Of a stretch of 22,040 nucleotides of DNA, positions 13,876 through 22,040 are shown piece by piece. Origin of the DNA: Lachnospiraceae bacterium (lineage in GTDB: Bacteria > Bacillota > Clostridia > Lachnospirales > Lachnospiraceae); contig JAFSRL010000256.1 in the NCBI GenBank assembly GCA_017446125.1, positions 1 to 22,040 on the forward strand, read 5' to 3'. How positions within the stretch are numbered: position 1 is the first letter of the stretch; every line of letters begins with the position of its first letter. The translations under genes were made by a program, and so were the position numbers. The notes beneath the pieces were generated by a model. The model was not told where the DNA came from. It saw only the letters and a list, made by a program, of their open reading frames with translations, and made no database searches.

Positions 13876-14413
13876 CAAAAATAAGGTAGAAACAAACGTC
13901 GGGGACCGTTGTCACAGCGAAGACTACAACAAAAAGCAGGGACGTAGTCAGTGGCGGGCAGGGTACTTTACGCTGGAAGCCTCCCTGGTGGTCCCCATGG
14001 CATTGTGTATCATTGTGCTCCTCATCCACCTGTCCTACAACACTTATCAGAAAGCCATACTGACACAGGACCTGTATCTGTTGGGCTTTCGCGCATCGGT
14101 ACTCGGCAGGCAGCAGGAGGTGGATGCAAACACCTATATCCGGGCAAATGCGGCGAACCAGTTCGGAAACCGCTACATCGGAAGCCGGGAACCGGAGATC
14201 GACGTGCAGGATAACGACCGTTTCGTTAAATGCCACGCGGAAACGGAGGCGGATCACGCCGCCATGCAATGGCATTTCCTGATGCCGGCAAGCGACTGGG
14301 GCGTGAGATCAAATTCAAAAGCGGACGTTATTCACCGCGGAGCCCATATCCGTCGCATTGACCGGCTCGTCGATCTCGGGAAAATAGCATTGAATCACGT
14401 TAACGGACAATAA
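13865..14413 (+). CDS. Second TadE-like minor pseudopilin (TTG start)
   Basis: The 182-residue product has a 33-residue polar leader ending in Gly33, then YFTLEASLVVPMALCIIVLLI: Glu38 at +5 and a membrane helix, the TadE prepilin pattern. The rest (about 60-182) is exported and has no recognised motif. The start is TTG 13865: an in-frame TGA at 13856-13858 prevents an earlier one, no ATG or GTG comes before the helix, and GGGGGTGA (13851-13858) lies 6 bases upstream. The gene overlaps the peptidase stop by 11 bases. The rare start and overlap would keep this protein scarce compared with Flp, suiting a minor subunit. Confidence 0.8.
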   Translation: MYLDKNKVETNVGDRCHSEDYNKKQGRSQWRAGYFTLEASLVVPMALCIIVLLIHLSYNTYQKAILTQDLYLLGFRASVLGRQQEVDANTYIRANAANQFGNRYIGSREPEIDVQDNDRFVKCHAETEADHAAMQWHFLMPASDWGVRSNSKADVIHRGAHIRRIDRLVDLGKIALNHVNGQ

Positions 14414-14454
14414 AATAACTGCCACAATCAGGCATTCATAACAAGGAGTTTTTG

Positions 14455-15870
14455 ATGAATATCAAGTATTATCGGGATGGCGGACGCAACTACATGGTAA
14501 TAAAAACGACCGCTACGAAACAAAATGACTTTCAAAACAGGATGGTCAACGCGAACCGGATGAAGTATTTTTTGCGCAGCCATACCAGGGTGCTCGACGC
14601 GGAGCAGTACCTGTACTACGAAACCGGAGGAATGATCAGTCTGGAAAATCGGTTTACGTCAAAGAAAATGGATGGAACAGAAATTCGACGACTATTCACG
14701 GACTTGCAAAGCGCTGTTCGGGAGATGGAAGGCTTTCTTCTGGATCCGGACGGACTGATTTTGCAGCCGGATTGTATCTTCACGGACTTAAACGGTGAAC
14801 AATACCGGTTTTGCTTCAGCGCGGGACACGACAAAAGCGGTGAGACAACCACCCTTATGTCGTGGCTCATGGCACATGCTGCAAGAGAAGACGAGAGCTT
14901 TTCCCTGCTGCAGGAGGGACAGGCGCTTGCGAGAATGGGAAACAGCAGCCTGTATGAGATTTTGGACAAAATTCTGCCGGAAGACGTGGAGCCGGAACCT
15001 CAAAAATGCAATGTAAGCACCGCGGCAACAACGATGGATGCGGGGCTTGAAAGTGTATGGGAATGGTCGGAAACCCTGGAAGACGAGGTCGATTTCACGC
15101 CGCAGATGGTGCAGTACGGCACAAAGGACGACGAGGAGCCGGAAGCAAAGAAAGGGATTGCGTTCAAGGTCATGGCAGCGCTCTTTGTACTTACCTTTGC
15201 CGCAAACGTCTACCTGCGGATTCACTATGAATTGACACTGCAGGAGCAGGTCCTCTCCGGTGCGGTCGCGGTAATATCCCTTTTGATGGCGGTAGCCGCC
15301 TTCTTTTCCGCACGCGCGGGGAGGAAGCTTTCTGTTTTCAAGAAAGGGAAGGAAAAGGCGCTACCGCCGCAGGAGGAAATATGGGACGAAGAAGACGAAC
15401 CGGATTTGGGCGACCTGGAGAGCCTCTCGTTGGAGGACGATTTATTCTTTGAAAAGAAAGACAGGTACGAATCGCACAGACCGCACCCCTTTGCACAGAC
15501 AGCAACAGAACCTGCGGAAGTGCTGAACGAGGAGAACGACACGGTCCTTTTGACGCAGGAGCAGTTTCCTTCACGACACAAGCTCTACAGCTTGGGCGAA
15601 GAGCGCCTCATCAAGATTGATTTGTCGAAGCTGCCCGTCACGGTGGGCAAGCTTCCGGGGGTGGCGGATTTTCTGCTCAAAAAGGATGGCGTGAGCCGGC
15701 TGCATGTGCGCTTTTTCCAAAAGGAAGAGGGGGAGCGCGTCTACATGAAGGACTTGAATTCCACGAACGGAACCTTCCGGAACGGCATGCGTGTGAGCGC
15801 CGGGGAGGAGGTGGCGCTGTTGCCGGGAGACGAAATCCGGATTGGCCGGACAGAATTTGAATTTGTGTAA
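14455..15870 (+). CDS. DUF6382-like protein with C-terminal FHA domain
   Basis: The 471-residue protein ends the Tad operon. The N-terminal half (about 1-175; YYETGGMISLENRFTSKKM, DGLILQPDCIFTDLNGEQY) is what I recognise as DUF6382, a probably cytoplasmic domain often found in firmicute Tad loci and looking like a degenerate kinase. Two membrane helices follow at about 235-257 and 266-288, then an acidic linker (about 300-370). The FHA domain (about 385-471) carries the phosphothreonine-reading residues: SRLH (414-417) and STNGT (436-440), plus LLPGDEIRIG. It may recruit a phosphorylated partner to the machine. No Ser/Thr kinase or phosphatase is in the window. ATG 14455 is preferred over the adjacent TTG 14452 because AAGGAG is 6 bases before it. 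Confidence 0.85.
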   Translation: MNIKYYRDGGRNYMVIKTTATKQNDFQNRMVNANRMKYFLRSHTRVLDAEQYLYYETGGMISLENRFTSKKMDGTEIRRLFTDLQSAVREMEGFLLDPDGLILQPDCIFTDLNGEQYRFCFSAGHDKSGETTTLMSWLMAHAAREDESFSLLQEGQALARMGNSSLYEILDKILPEDVEPEPQKCNVSTAATTMDAGLESVWEWSETLEDEVDFTPQMVQYGTKDDEEPEAKKGIAFKVMAALFVLTFAANVYLRIHYELTLQEQVLSGAVAVISLLMAVAAFFSARAGRKLSVFKKGKEKALPPQEEIWDEEDEPDLGDLESLSLEDDLFFEKKDRYESHRPHPFAQTATEPAEVLNEENDTVLLTQEQFPSRHKLYSLGEERLIKIDLSKLPVTVGKLPGVADFLLKKDGVSRLHVRFFQKEEGERVYMKDLNSTNGTFRNGMRVSAGEEVALLPGDEIRIGRTEFEFV

Positions 15871-15879
15871 AGTGCAGCA

Positions 15880-15908
15880 TTGCGCCCGCCCCGAAATGAT
15901 TGTATATT
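15880..15908 (+). promoter_or_regulatory. Possible sigma-A promoter for the SCP2/rhomboid/HIT unit
   Basis: TTGCGC (15880-15885), a 17-base spacer and TATATT (15903-15908) form a modest promoter; the -10 matches 5 of 6 bases, the -35 only 3 of 6. There is no clear terminator between the FHA gene and this point, so readthrough from the Tad operon is possible. Confidence 0.4.
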
Positions 15909-15946
15909 ATTAGAAGAAACCGGAAGAAAGTACCAAAGGGGAAAAG

Positions 15947-16942
15947 ATGAAAGTCAACATTTATTACGGCGGACGCGGTGTCATCGATGACCCGTCGTTG
16001 TATGTCTTAAACCGCATGACGGCGGTTTTCAAGGAACTGAATGTCAAGACGGAGCAGTTCAACCTCTTCGAAAAGAAGGGAGAAATCCCGTCCCTGACGG
16101 CGACCTTAAAGGACGCGGACGGTGTGATTTTAGCAACCACGATCGAGTGGTTCGGTCTGGGCGGAAATTTGCAGCAGCTTCTGGATGCCTTCTGGCTCTA
16201 CGGCGACAAGGATAAGATCAAGACCCTGTACATGCTGCCGGTCGTGATGAGCACGACACACGGCGAGCGTCAGGGCATGATGGATTTGATGAACGCGTGG
16301 GAGCTGTTGGGCGGTCTTCCCGCGGACGGGCTGTGCGGCTATATTCCGGAGACCGCGAAATTGGAGCACGACAAGGGATTGATCGGTCTCATCGAAAAGC
16401 GGGCGGAAAACTTATACCGCACCATCAACCAGAAGATTCCCGCCATGCCGTCCAGTAATCAGGCGGTCCGTCAGAAGGTTTCCATCATGAAATCCTCCGA
16501 CCTGACACCGCAGGAGACGGAGCAGCTCTCCCGTTACGTCAGCGATGATAAATACGTGGAGACACAAAAGAAGGACATCAAGGATTTAACGGAGAAATTC
16601 CGCACAAAGATGGATGCCTCCATCATTACGGCACCGAGCGAGGACATCATGGAACGCTTGTCAAAGAAGTTCCATGCTTCGCCGGACATTCACGCAAAGT
16701 ACATGATTGAAATCACGGAACCGCCGGGGAAACAACCCATCGTTTTGGAGGTCAACGCGGTGGACTGCAAGTGCTCCCTGGGCGCGGTTACGGACGCGGA
16801 TATGACCGTTACCTTAACGGCGGATATCTTAGAGGAGATTACCGCAGGACGCACCACCTTCCAGGGCGCCTTCATGAAGGGCGACTTAAAAGCGAAGGGC
16901 GACTTTAAGGTGCTGCGCGGTATGGATGTGGTCTTCCCGTGA
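15947..16942 (+). CDS. Flavodoxin-like/FMN reductase-like protein fused to an SCP2 lipid-binding domain
   Basis: The 331-residue cytoplasmic protein has two parts. Residues about 1-165 look like an NAD(P)H-dependent FMN reductase/flavodoxin fold: MKVNIYYGGRG, the strand ADGVILATTIEW, then GGNLQQLLDAFW (a substrate-loop pattern of this superfamily) and LPVVMST. After a helical linker (about 165-220), residues about 225-331 match the SCP2 (sterol carrier protein 2) fold: DADMTVTLTADILEEITAGR, FMKGDLKAKGDF. SCP2 domains bind lipids or acyl-CoA in a hydrophobic tunnel. Together they suggest a flavin enzyme acting on a hydrophobic substrate, but the substrate is unknown. A GGGG site precedes the ATG by 6 bases. 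Its TGA overlaps the rhomboid GTG. Confidence 0.82.
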   Translation: MKVNIYYGGRGVIDDPSLYVLNRMTAVFKELNVKTEQFNLFEKKGEIPSLTATLKDADGVILATTIEWFGLGGNLQQLLDAFWLYGDKDKIKTLYMLPVVMSTTHGERQGMMDLMNAWELLGGLPADGLCGYIPETAKLEHDKGLIGLIEKRAENLYRTINQKIPAMPSSNQAVRQKVSIMKSSDLTPQETEQLSRYVSDDKYVETQKKDIKDLTEKFRTKMDASIITAPSEDIMERLSKKFHASPDIHAKYMIEITEPPGKQPIVLEVNAVDCKCSLGAVTDADMTVTLTADILEEITAGRTTFQGAFMKGDLKAKGDFKVLRGMDVVFP

Positions 16943-17529
16943 AACCCTTTGTCACGCTGTTATTTGTTATCATGAATGTTGCCGCGTTCTTTTTCTCGAG
17001 AGAGGACGAGGCGCTGGTCATGCGCTACGGCGCGCTTGAAACATTGAAGGTCATCGAGGGGCATGAGTATTACCGCCTCGTGACCAGTATGTTTCTGCAT
17101 GCGGACACCGGACACCTGATCAGAAACATGGTCGTGCTCTTTTGCTTGGGGACCGCCGTGGAATCCTATATCGGTCATGCCCGTTGGTTTATTCTGTATA
17201 TCTTAAGCGGCGTCGTCGGAAATATCGTCTCTTTGCTCATGGAGTGGAGCACGGACGAGGTGCGGCTTTCGATTGGCGCTTCGGGCGCGGTGTTCGGGGC
17301 GATGGGCGCAACGCTTGTCATCGCGTTTTCCAACAGACGCCTTTTACGGAAGGGAACCGCGCTGGGCATCCGCGTATTGTTCATGATTGCGTTTTCTGTT
17401 TATGCGGGACTGATTTCTGACGGCGTCAACAACGCGGCACATATCGGCGGACTGATTGGCGGGCTGTGGCTCGCGGTGATATTTACAAGCAAGCGCTTAA
17501 CCGGTGCGGATAAGGAGGAATGGCTATGA
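16939..17529 (+). CDS. Rhomboid-family intramembrane serine protease
   Basis: The 196-residue protein has about six membrane helices and the rhomboid catalytic dyad: Ser115 in IGASGAVFG and His168 in NNAAHIGGLIGG. The HLIRNMVVLF helix (about residues 59-68) matches the conserved His/Asn helix of rhomboids that supports the oxyanion site. It cuts membrane proteins within or near the bilayer; the substrate cannot be told from sequence. The start is GTG 16939 within GTGA, overlapping the previous stop by 4 bases. The 3' end overlaps the HIT gene by 4 bases. The size is that of a minimal bacterial rhomboid with no extra cytosolic domain. Confidence 0.92.
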   Translation: MKPFVTLLFVIMNVAAFFFSREDEALVMRYGALETLKVIEGHEYYRLVTSMFLHADTGHLIRNMVVLFCLGTAVESYIGHARWFILYILSGVVGNIVSLLMEWSTDEVRLSIGASGAVFGAMGATLVIAFSNRRLLRKGTALGIRVLFMIAFSVYAGLISDGVNNAAHIGGLIGGLWLAVIFTSKRLTGADKEEWL

Positions 17530-17933
17530 TTGACAACAACTGTATTTTCTGCAAGATTGCAAACGGGGAGATTCCCGCGTACACGGTATACGAGGATGAC
17601 ACCTTCCGCGCGATTCTCGATGCGGCACCGGCGAACGAGGGGCACACCTTAATCATCCCCAAGGAACACTACGAAAATCTCTTTGCCATACCGGACGCGG
17701 TCGCGGAAAACGTCATGAAGATCGCAAAGAACATCGCGACCCTGCAAAAAGAGCGCCTGCACTGCGATGGCGTCAACATTTTGCAAAACAACGGTGCCGC
17801 AGCAGGTCAGACCGTCATGCACTACCACCTGCACGTCATCCCGCGCAGGGAGGGCGACGGGCACCTTGTTCCCTGGACCCCGCTGCAGCGCACGAATGAG
17901 GAGCAGGAAACAACGCTTGAAAAACTGAAATAA
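17526..17933 (+). CDS. HIT-family nucleotide hydrolase
   Basis: The 135-residue protein has the histidine triad MHYHLHVIPR with His99, His101 and His103; His101 is the expected nucleophile. The N-terminal CIFCKI motif and GHTLIIPKEHYENLF segment place it in the Hint/HinT-like branch, enzymes that hydrolyse AMP-linked amines or similar nucleotides in the cytoplasm. ATG 17526 is preferred to ATG 17520 because GGAGG (17514-17518) lies 7 bases from the former and only one base from the latter; the chosen ATG overlaps the rhomboid stop as ATGA. It is the last gene before a terminator. The role with its rhomboid neighbour is unclear. Confidence 0.95.
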   Translation: MIDNNCIFCKIANGEIPAYTVYEDDTFRAILDAAPANEGHTLIIPKEHYENLFAIPDAVAENVMKIAKNIATLQKERLHCDGVNILQNNGAAAGQTVMHYHLHVIPRREGDGHLVPWTPLQRTNEEQETTLEKLK

Positions 17934-17947
17934 CAGACAAATTTAAA

Positions 17948-17979
17948 AAACGGAGGGTTTTTTGAGACGCCCTCCGTTT
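17948..17979 (+). terminator. Intrinsic terminator after the HIT gene
   Basis: AAACGGAGGG (17948-17957) pairs with CCCTCCGTTT (17970-17979) around a 12-base loop; T-rich sequence follows (TTTATTTA). An A-rich run lies on the 5' side, so it could also work on the opposite strand. Confidence 0.85.
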
Positions 17980-18032
17980 ATTTACGGTTTATTACGTGTA
18001 AGAGCAACCATCTGTCTGTGAAGGAGAAGTAT

Positions 18033-21000
18033 ATGAAAAAGAAATTGCTGGCGATGATTCTTGCATGCGCGTGTGTCACAACCACATTAAGCGCCTGCGG
18101 TACAAGAGGGGACGAAGCGCAAAACGTAACCAAGGCGGAGTCGGATTTTGAGGCGGCTTTCGGCGAACAGACGCAGGAAGAAATCGAAATCGACTTATCG
18201 GACAACGCCTTCTCGTTCATGAAGGATGCGGGTCCGTTAGAGGGAAAAGACAACACGGTCATGATCTACATGGTGGGCTCGAACTTGGAGAGCGACCACC
18301 AGGCGGCGTCGCGCGATTTATACGAAATCGTGGAAAGCGGCGTTGACGGAAAGAACACGAACGTCGTGATCTGCACCGGCGGCACAAGGGGCTGGTGGTT
18401 CGACATTCCCTCAGACCGCAACACCATCATCCGCTTGGATGACAGCGGCAAGCTCACCTTCGACGCACAGACAGAAAAACTGCAAAACATGGGAGAAGCT
18501 CAGACACTCGTCGACTTCTTGAACTTCTCACACGCCGCCTATCCCGCTAAGCACTACAGCTTAATCTTCTGGGACCACGGCTCCGGCCCCATCCAGGGCT
18601 TCTGCTACGACGAGGTCTTTCAGGACATCGTGGAGTTAAGGGAGTTGAAGGCGGCCCTTGACGCGAGCGCGTTCAAGGAGGAAGCGCGCCTGGACTGGAT
18701 CGGGTTTGACGCCTGCCTCATGGCATCGGTCGAAATGGCGGGGCTTTTGAGCAACTACACGGACTACCTCATCGCCTCGCAGGAAACGGAGTCCGGCGCC
18801 GGCTGGGACTACGCCTTCCTGAAGGAATTCAACGACACCTCTGACACGGAGGAAATCGCGGACGCGATCCTAACGACCTATCGCGACTACTTCCGCGAGC
18901 ACCGCACACTCTTCTTCAATCCGGACGTCACGCTCTCCTGCATGGACCTGACCAAGATTGGCGACACGCAGGCGGCAATGGACGCGCTCTTCGACGACAT
19001 GGCGCAGGACTTAAGCGCCGGCGACTACCGCAAGCTCGCGAAGTACCGCGAACAGATGAAGAGCTACGGCATCGCGGCAACCGGCGGCAGGGGCAACAGC
19101 CTTGACCTGGTCGACTTGGGCGACCTCGCGGACGTGATGGCGCAAACCTATCCGGAGAAGGCGAAGGCGCTTCGGCAAACGGTGGACGCCCTCGTCGTCC
19201 AACAGGTAACCAACGTGCGCGGCGCGAGCGGCGTTTCCCTCTACTACCCCTATAACAACACGGAGCTATTCTCCTTCTACGGTCTGGATTTGTACAGCGA
19301 CATCGAGGGCTCGAACGGGTACCTCAACTACATGCGCGCTTACGTCAGCAAGTGGACCGGGACGGATACAGACACGCAAACATCCGAACCGGCGGTCGCC
19401 GAAAACCCTGTCTACGACGACATGGACACCGGCACGGTCACCGATGACGAGATTATCCTGCAGTTGACACCGGAGCAGGTGGAGAATGCGGCGGCAATCA
19501 CCTATTCCATTTTGATGGAAACGGACGAGGGGATGTACACGCCGCTGTTGGCGGGTGTCACCTGCACACCGGACGAGGATGGCGTGATTCACATCAGCCA
19601 TGACCAAAAGCTGTTTGCGGCGGTGACGGACGTTGACGACAGAACCGTCTGGCCCACGGTCCAGATCAATGAGGAAGAAGACCGCATCATCTACCAGGCA
19701 CTGACCACGCAATTAAACAACTCCTTTATCTTCCAGATTTGGGGAGACTCCCAGACCTATCATGTCACCTATGCCAAGGACAAGAACTCCAACGAGGTGA
19801 CGCTGCTTTCCGTGGAAGCCTCCGGAGAAGACACCTACCAGGGCGGCGCCGTCTCACACAGCGGCAAAGCGGATGTGGACGTGGGAAGCTGGGACTACAT
19901 CTCCACGATGAGCTTTAATTACATTGCGGAGCGCGACGAAAACGGCAGGATGAAGGCGTTTAATCTTTGGGAAAGCGACCACACCGTATCGCACACCTTC
20001 CTGAAGCTGGACCGCACCTTCCATTACGAGCTTGCGGAGCTGACAGAGATTCCGGGCCGCAAGGTTGTGCAGGTGGTGGTGCGCGATGAGAACGGAAACC
20101 GCTACGCATCCGAACTGATGGAATTGAATGACGGCAAGCAGCCGGAGCTTGTGAGCGAACAGACCGCAAACGGAACGCTTGACTACTATGTATACAGCGA
20201 CCATGCGACCGTATGGGAATACAGCGGAACAGACACACAGATCACAATTCCGGAAAAGGTGAACGGCGTTCCGGTGACAAAGATTGATGCCTATGCCTTT
20301 AATGACGCAAGCACGTTAGAGAGCGTCAGCATGCCGGATACCGTTACAAGAATCGAAAACGGCGCATTCCGCCAGTGCGTGGCGCTAAAGGACGTGCAGC
20401 TTCCGGACGGGCTCGAGGACATCGGCACAATGGCATTCTATCATTGCGATGCCCTTGAAACACTTGAGTTGCCGGAGGGCGTGAAACAGATTGGGGTGGA
20501 TGCCTTTGCATATTCCGCCATCGCGGAATTACACATCCCGGCCTCCATCAACGTACTGGAAGAGGGCGCATTCTCAAGCATGGAGCAGTTGTCCGGTATC
20601 ACCATTGCGGGCAATGACCGGTATACGGTTGAGGACGGCGTCATCTATACGGACAACAAAAAAACACTGCACACCTTCTTTGACAGGGAAGCGGAATCGT
20701 TTGAGATTCCGGATGGCGTGGAACGCATCGGCGATTACGCGTTTATGGGCTATAAGCGGCTGAAGAACATTTCCTATCCGGACAGCCTTGTGGAAATCGG
20801 TGATTTCGCATTCTACGAGTGCAGCAAGTTAGAGGATCCCTTCACCTTCCCGTCGAACCTGGAACGGATCGGTGCCGGCGCATTCTTTGCAATGATGTCA
20901 ATGGACACGAATCTTCCTGCCGTGGAAATGACGGTGGGACCGAATGTCCGCGAAATCGGAGCGGATGCATTTGGCGGAAGAAATCTCACCTCCATCCATG

Positions 21001-21971
21001 TCGTAAAGCAGAATGAGATTTACGCATCGGTGGACGGTGCCTTAACCAACAAAGCAAAGGACTACCTGATTCTGGTACCCAATGCGACCGCAGGAACCTA
21101 TGAGATTCCGAAGGGCATTGTCACAATCGGAAAGGACGCGCTGGATGGCTGCTATGAAATCAAGGAGCTCGTCATTCCGGACGGCGTGCTGGTATGGCAC
21201 GGTCTCGCACAGCCGGGAGATAAGGTGACAATCGGCGCAGGACTCATGAACTGGGAAGGCTCATCCTACTCGAATTATTCGGAGGTTGAGATTTCGGAGG
21301 ACAACGAATACTATGCCGCAAAAGACAATGTCATCTTCAACAAAGACATGACCGTGCTTCTGCGTTACCCCGCCATGCTCACGAACGAGGAATACCATGT
21401 TCCGGAGGGCGTGGAGAAGATTGAGGATTACGGCATCAGCAACCGCGACCTGCGAAGACTCTACCTGCCTGCGTCCTTGAAGGAGGGAATCGTACACAGC
21501 CTTTATGACACAAACAACTTTGCCATCGGCGTGGGCGGTCTGGAAGAGATTAATGTCGATGAGAATAACGAGCACTACTGCTCCGTCAACGGCGTTGTCT
21601 ACAGCAAGGATAAAACCGTATTATACGCGGTTCCCTCAAGCGCACAGAACGTCTCAATCGAGGAGAGCGTAACGGAGATTGCTCCAAGCGCAATCAACGA
21701 GGTGCGCACGACAATGGAAATCCATATTCCGGACGGCGTAACCTACCTTCCTGATTGCATGGATTCGATCACCGTTCCGTACGACGTGGAGGAAATGACA
21801 GTAGACCTCTATCTGCCGGACAGCATCGTTGAAATCGACGAAGGAATCCTGCGCACGGAGCTGTATTCCATCCGCAGCGGCTACGAAACCGTCCTCACGA
21901 TTCACTGCAGTAAAGGCTCATACGCGGACACCTTCTTCCGCAATAAGGGCCTGCCGGTGGTGAATGACTAA
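18033..21971 (+). CDS. Lipoprotein: clostripain-family (C11) peptidase with BspA-type leucine-rich repeats
   Basis: The 1312-residue exported protein begins with a lipoprotein signal peptide, MKKKLLAMILACACVTTTLSAC, with Cys22 as the lipidated residue (LSAC lipobox). ATG 18033 has AAGGAG 6 bases before it; a GTG at 18018 lacks this. Residues about 75-455 are a C11 cysteine peptidase: VMIYMVGSNLES at the start, catalytic His182 in FWDHGSG and Cys228 in GFDACLMASVE. A Thr/Asp-rich linker (about 448-475) joins a beta-rich middle region (about 475-715) of no known family. From about 720 to the end run BspA-type repeats (AFNDASTLESVSMPDTVTRI, AFYHCDALETLELPEGV and others), a beta-solenoid used in binding host or partner proteins. 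It stands alone between two terminator/promoter regions. Clostripain relatives prefer cutting after Arg. Confidence 0.9.
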   Translation: MKKKLLAMILACACVTTTLSACGTRGDEAQNVTKAESDFEAAFGEQTQEEIEIDLSDNAFSFMKDAGPLEGKDNTVMIYMVGSNLESDHQAASRDLYEIVESGVDGKNTNVVICTGGTRGWWFDIPSDRNTIIRLDDSGKLTFDAQTEKLQNMGEAQTLVDFLNFSHAAYPAKHYSLIFWDHGSGPIQGFCYDEVFQDIVELRELKAALDASAFKEEARLDWIGFDACLMASVEMAGLLSNYTDYLIASQETESGAGWDYAFLKEFNDTSDTEEIADAILTTYRDYFREHRTLFFNPDVTLSCMDLTKIGDTQAAMDALFDDMAQDLSAGDYRKLAKYREQMKSYGIAATGGRGNSLDLVDLGDLADVMAQTYPEKAKALRQTVDALVVQQVTNVRGASGVSLYYPYNNTELFSFYGLDLYSDIEGSNGYLNYMRAYVSKWTGTDTDTQTSEPAVAENPVYDDMDTGTVTDDEIILQLTPEQVENAAAITYSILMETDEGMYTPLLAGVTCTPDEDGVIHISHDQKLFAAVTDVDDRTVWPTVQINEEEDRIIYQALTTQLNNSFIFQIWGDSQTYHVTYAKDKNSNEVTLLSVEASGEDTYQGGAVSHSGKADVDVGSWDYISTMSFNYIAERDENGRMKAFNLWESDHTVSHTFLKLDRTFHYELAELTEIPGRKVVQVVVRDENGNRYASELMELNDGKQPELVSEQTANGTLDYYVYSDHATVWEYSGTDTQITIPEKVNGVPVTKIDAYAFNDASTLESVSMPDTVTRIENGAFRQCVALKDVQLPDGLEDIGTMAFYHCDALETLELPEGVKQIGVDAFAYSAIAELHIPASINVLEEGAFSSMEQLSGITIAGNDRYTVEDGVIYTDNKKTLHTFFDREAESFEIPDGVERIGDYAFMGYKRLKNISYPDSLVEIGDFAFYECSKLEDPFTFPSNLERIGAGAFFAMMSMDTNLPAVEMTVGPNVREIGADAFGGRNLTSIHVVKQNEIYASVDGALTNKAKDYLILVPNATAGTYEIPKGIVTIGKDALDGCYEIKELVIPDGVLVWHGLAQPGDKVTIGAGLMNWEGSSYSNYSEVEISEDNEYYAAKDNVIFNKDMTVLLRYPAMLTNEEYHVPEGVEKIEDYGISNRDLRRLYLPASLKEGIVHSLYDTNNFAIGVGGLEEINVDENNEHYCSVNGVVYSKDKTVLYAVPSSAQNVSIEESVTEIAPSAINEVRTTMEIHIPDGVTYLPDCMDSITVPYDVEEMTVDLYLPDSIVEIDEGILRTELYSIRSGYETVLTIHCSKGSYADTFFRNKGLPVVND

Positions 21972-22010
21972 AGGGTGGCAACACAATAAGCATGTCAATA
22001 ACAATCATCA

Positions 22011-22039
22011 TTGACGAGCGCCGCTGAATACAATATAAT
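22011..22039 (+). promoter_or_regulatory. Sigma-A promoter at the right edge
   Basis: TTGACG (22011-22016), a 17-base spacer and a perfect TATAAT (22034-22039) form a near-consensus housekeeping promoter pointing out of the window. The gene it drives is not present. No hairpin terminator is visible between the lipoprotein stop (21971) and this promoter. Confidence 0.7.
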
Positions 22040-22040
22040 C

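Noticed and set aside
13562..14275. Long minus-strand open frame (237 codons) opposite the peptidase and TadE-like genes
   Set aside because: It lies antisense to two well-supported genes, has no ribosome binding site or recognisable motif, and its composition fits a shadow of G+C-rich codons.
20187..21960. BspA repeats considered as recent DNA duplications
   Set aside because: The repeats are alike only at protein level; the DNA of neighbouring copies has diverged, so they are old repeats.
1..22040. CRISPR array, tRNA/rRNA genes, insertion sequence or prophage
   Set aside because: No regularly spaced repeats, clover-leaf or rRNA-like stretches, transposase or phage motifs were seen on either strand.

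Overview
The window reads as a chromosomal segment of an anaerobic, flagellated Firmicute of the class Clostridia, most likely family Lachnospiraceae. The basis is protein style: a flagellin/FliS operon led by a DUF6240-like protein, a Gram-positive Tad locus with no secretin, DUF5702- and DUF6382-like proteins, and a clostripain-family lipoprotein with BspA-type repeats. G+C is moderate and ribosome binding sites are strong. All convincing genes are on the + strand. I see no rRNA, tRNA, CRISPR array, insertion sequence or phage gene.

Layout. (1) 1-1200: the 3' end of an unknown gene and a secreted protein of unknown function, closed by a strong hairpin terminator. (2) 1300-5832: a flagellin operon made of a large DUF6240-like protein, flagellin (hag) and FliS. 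It has a possible sigma-28 promoter, a structured leader with two hairpins exposing ACGGA loops, and a terminator after fliS. (3) 5928-15870: a Tad (Flp) pilus operon of ten genes behind a good sigma-A promoter. The order is tadZ, tadA, tadB, tadC, flp, DUF5702-like, tadE-like 1, prepilin peptidase, tadE-like 2, FHA/DUF6382. (4) 15903-17979: an overlapping three-gene unit encoding a flavodoxin-like/SCP2 fusion, a rhomboid protease and a HIT hydrolase, ended by a terminator. (5) 18033-21971: a 1312-residue lipoprotein joining a C11 (clostripain) peptidase domain to BspA-type leucine-rich repeats. A good sigma-A promoter at the right edge serves a gene outside the window.

How the parts work together. 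The flagellin operon makes filament subunit and its export chaperone. In the Tad operon, TadZ is expected to localise the machine, TadA powers it, TadB/TadC form the membrane platform, the prepilin peptidase cuts the leaders, Flp forms the fibre and the TadE/DUF5702-like proteins are minor pseudopilins. The FHA protein may link assembly to Ser/Thr phosphorylation.

The less ordinary points are an extracytoplasmic Ig-like insertion in TadC, a TadE-like pseudopilin ending in two His/Cys modules like those on DNA-processing enzymes, a DUF5702-like protein with a prepilin-like cleavage motif, and RNA structures that may control flagellin translation. Family names come from recognising motifs by eye; no database search was run.
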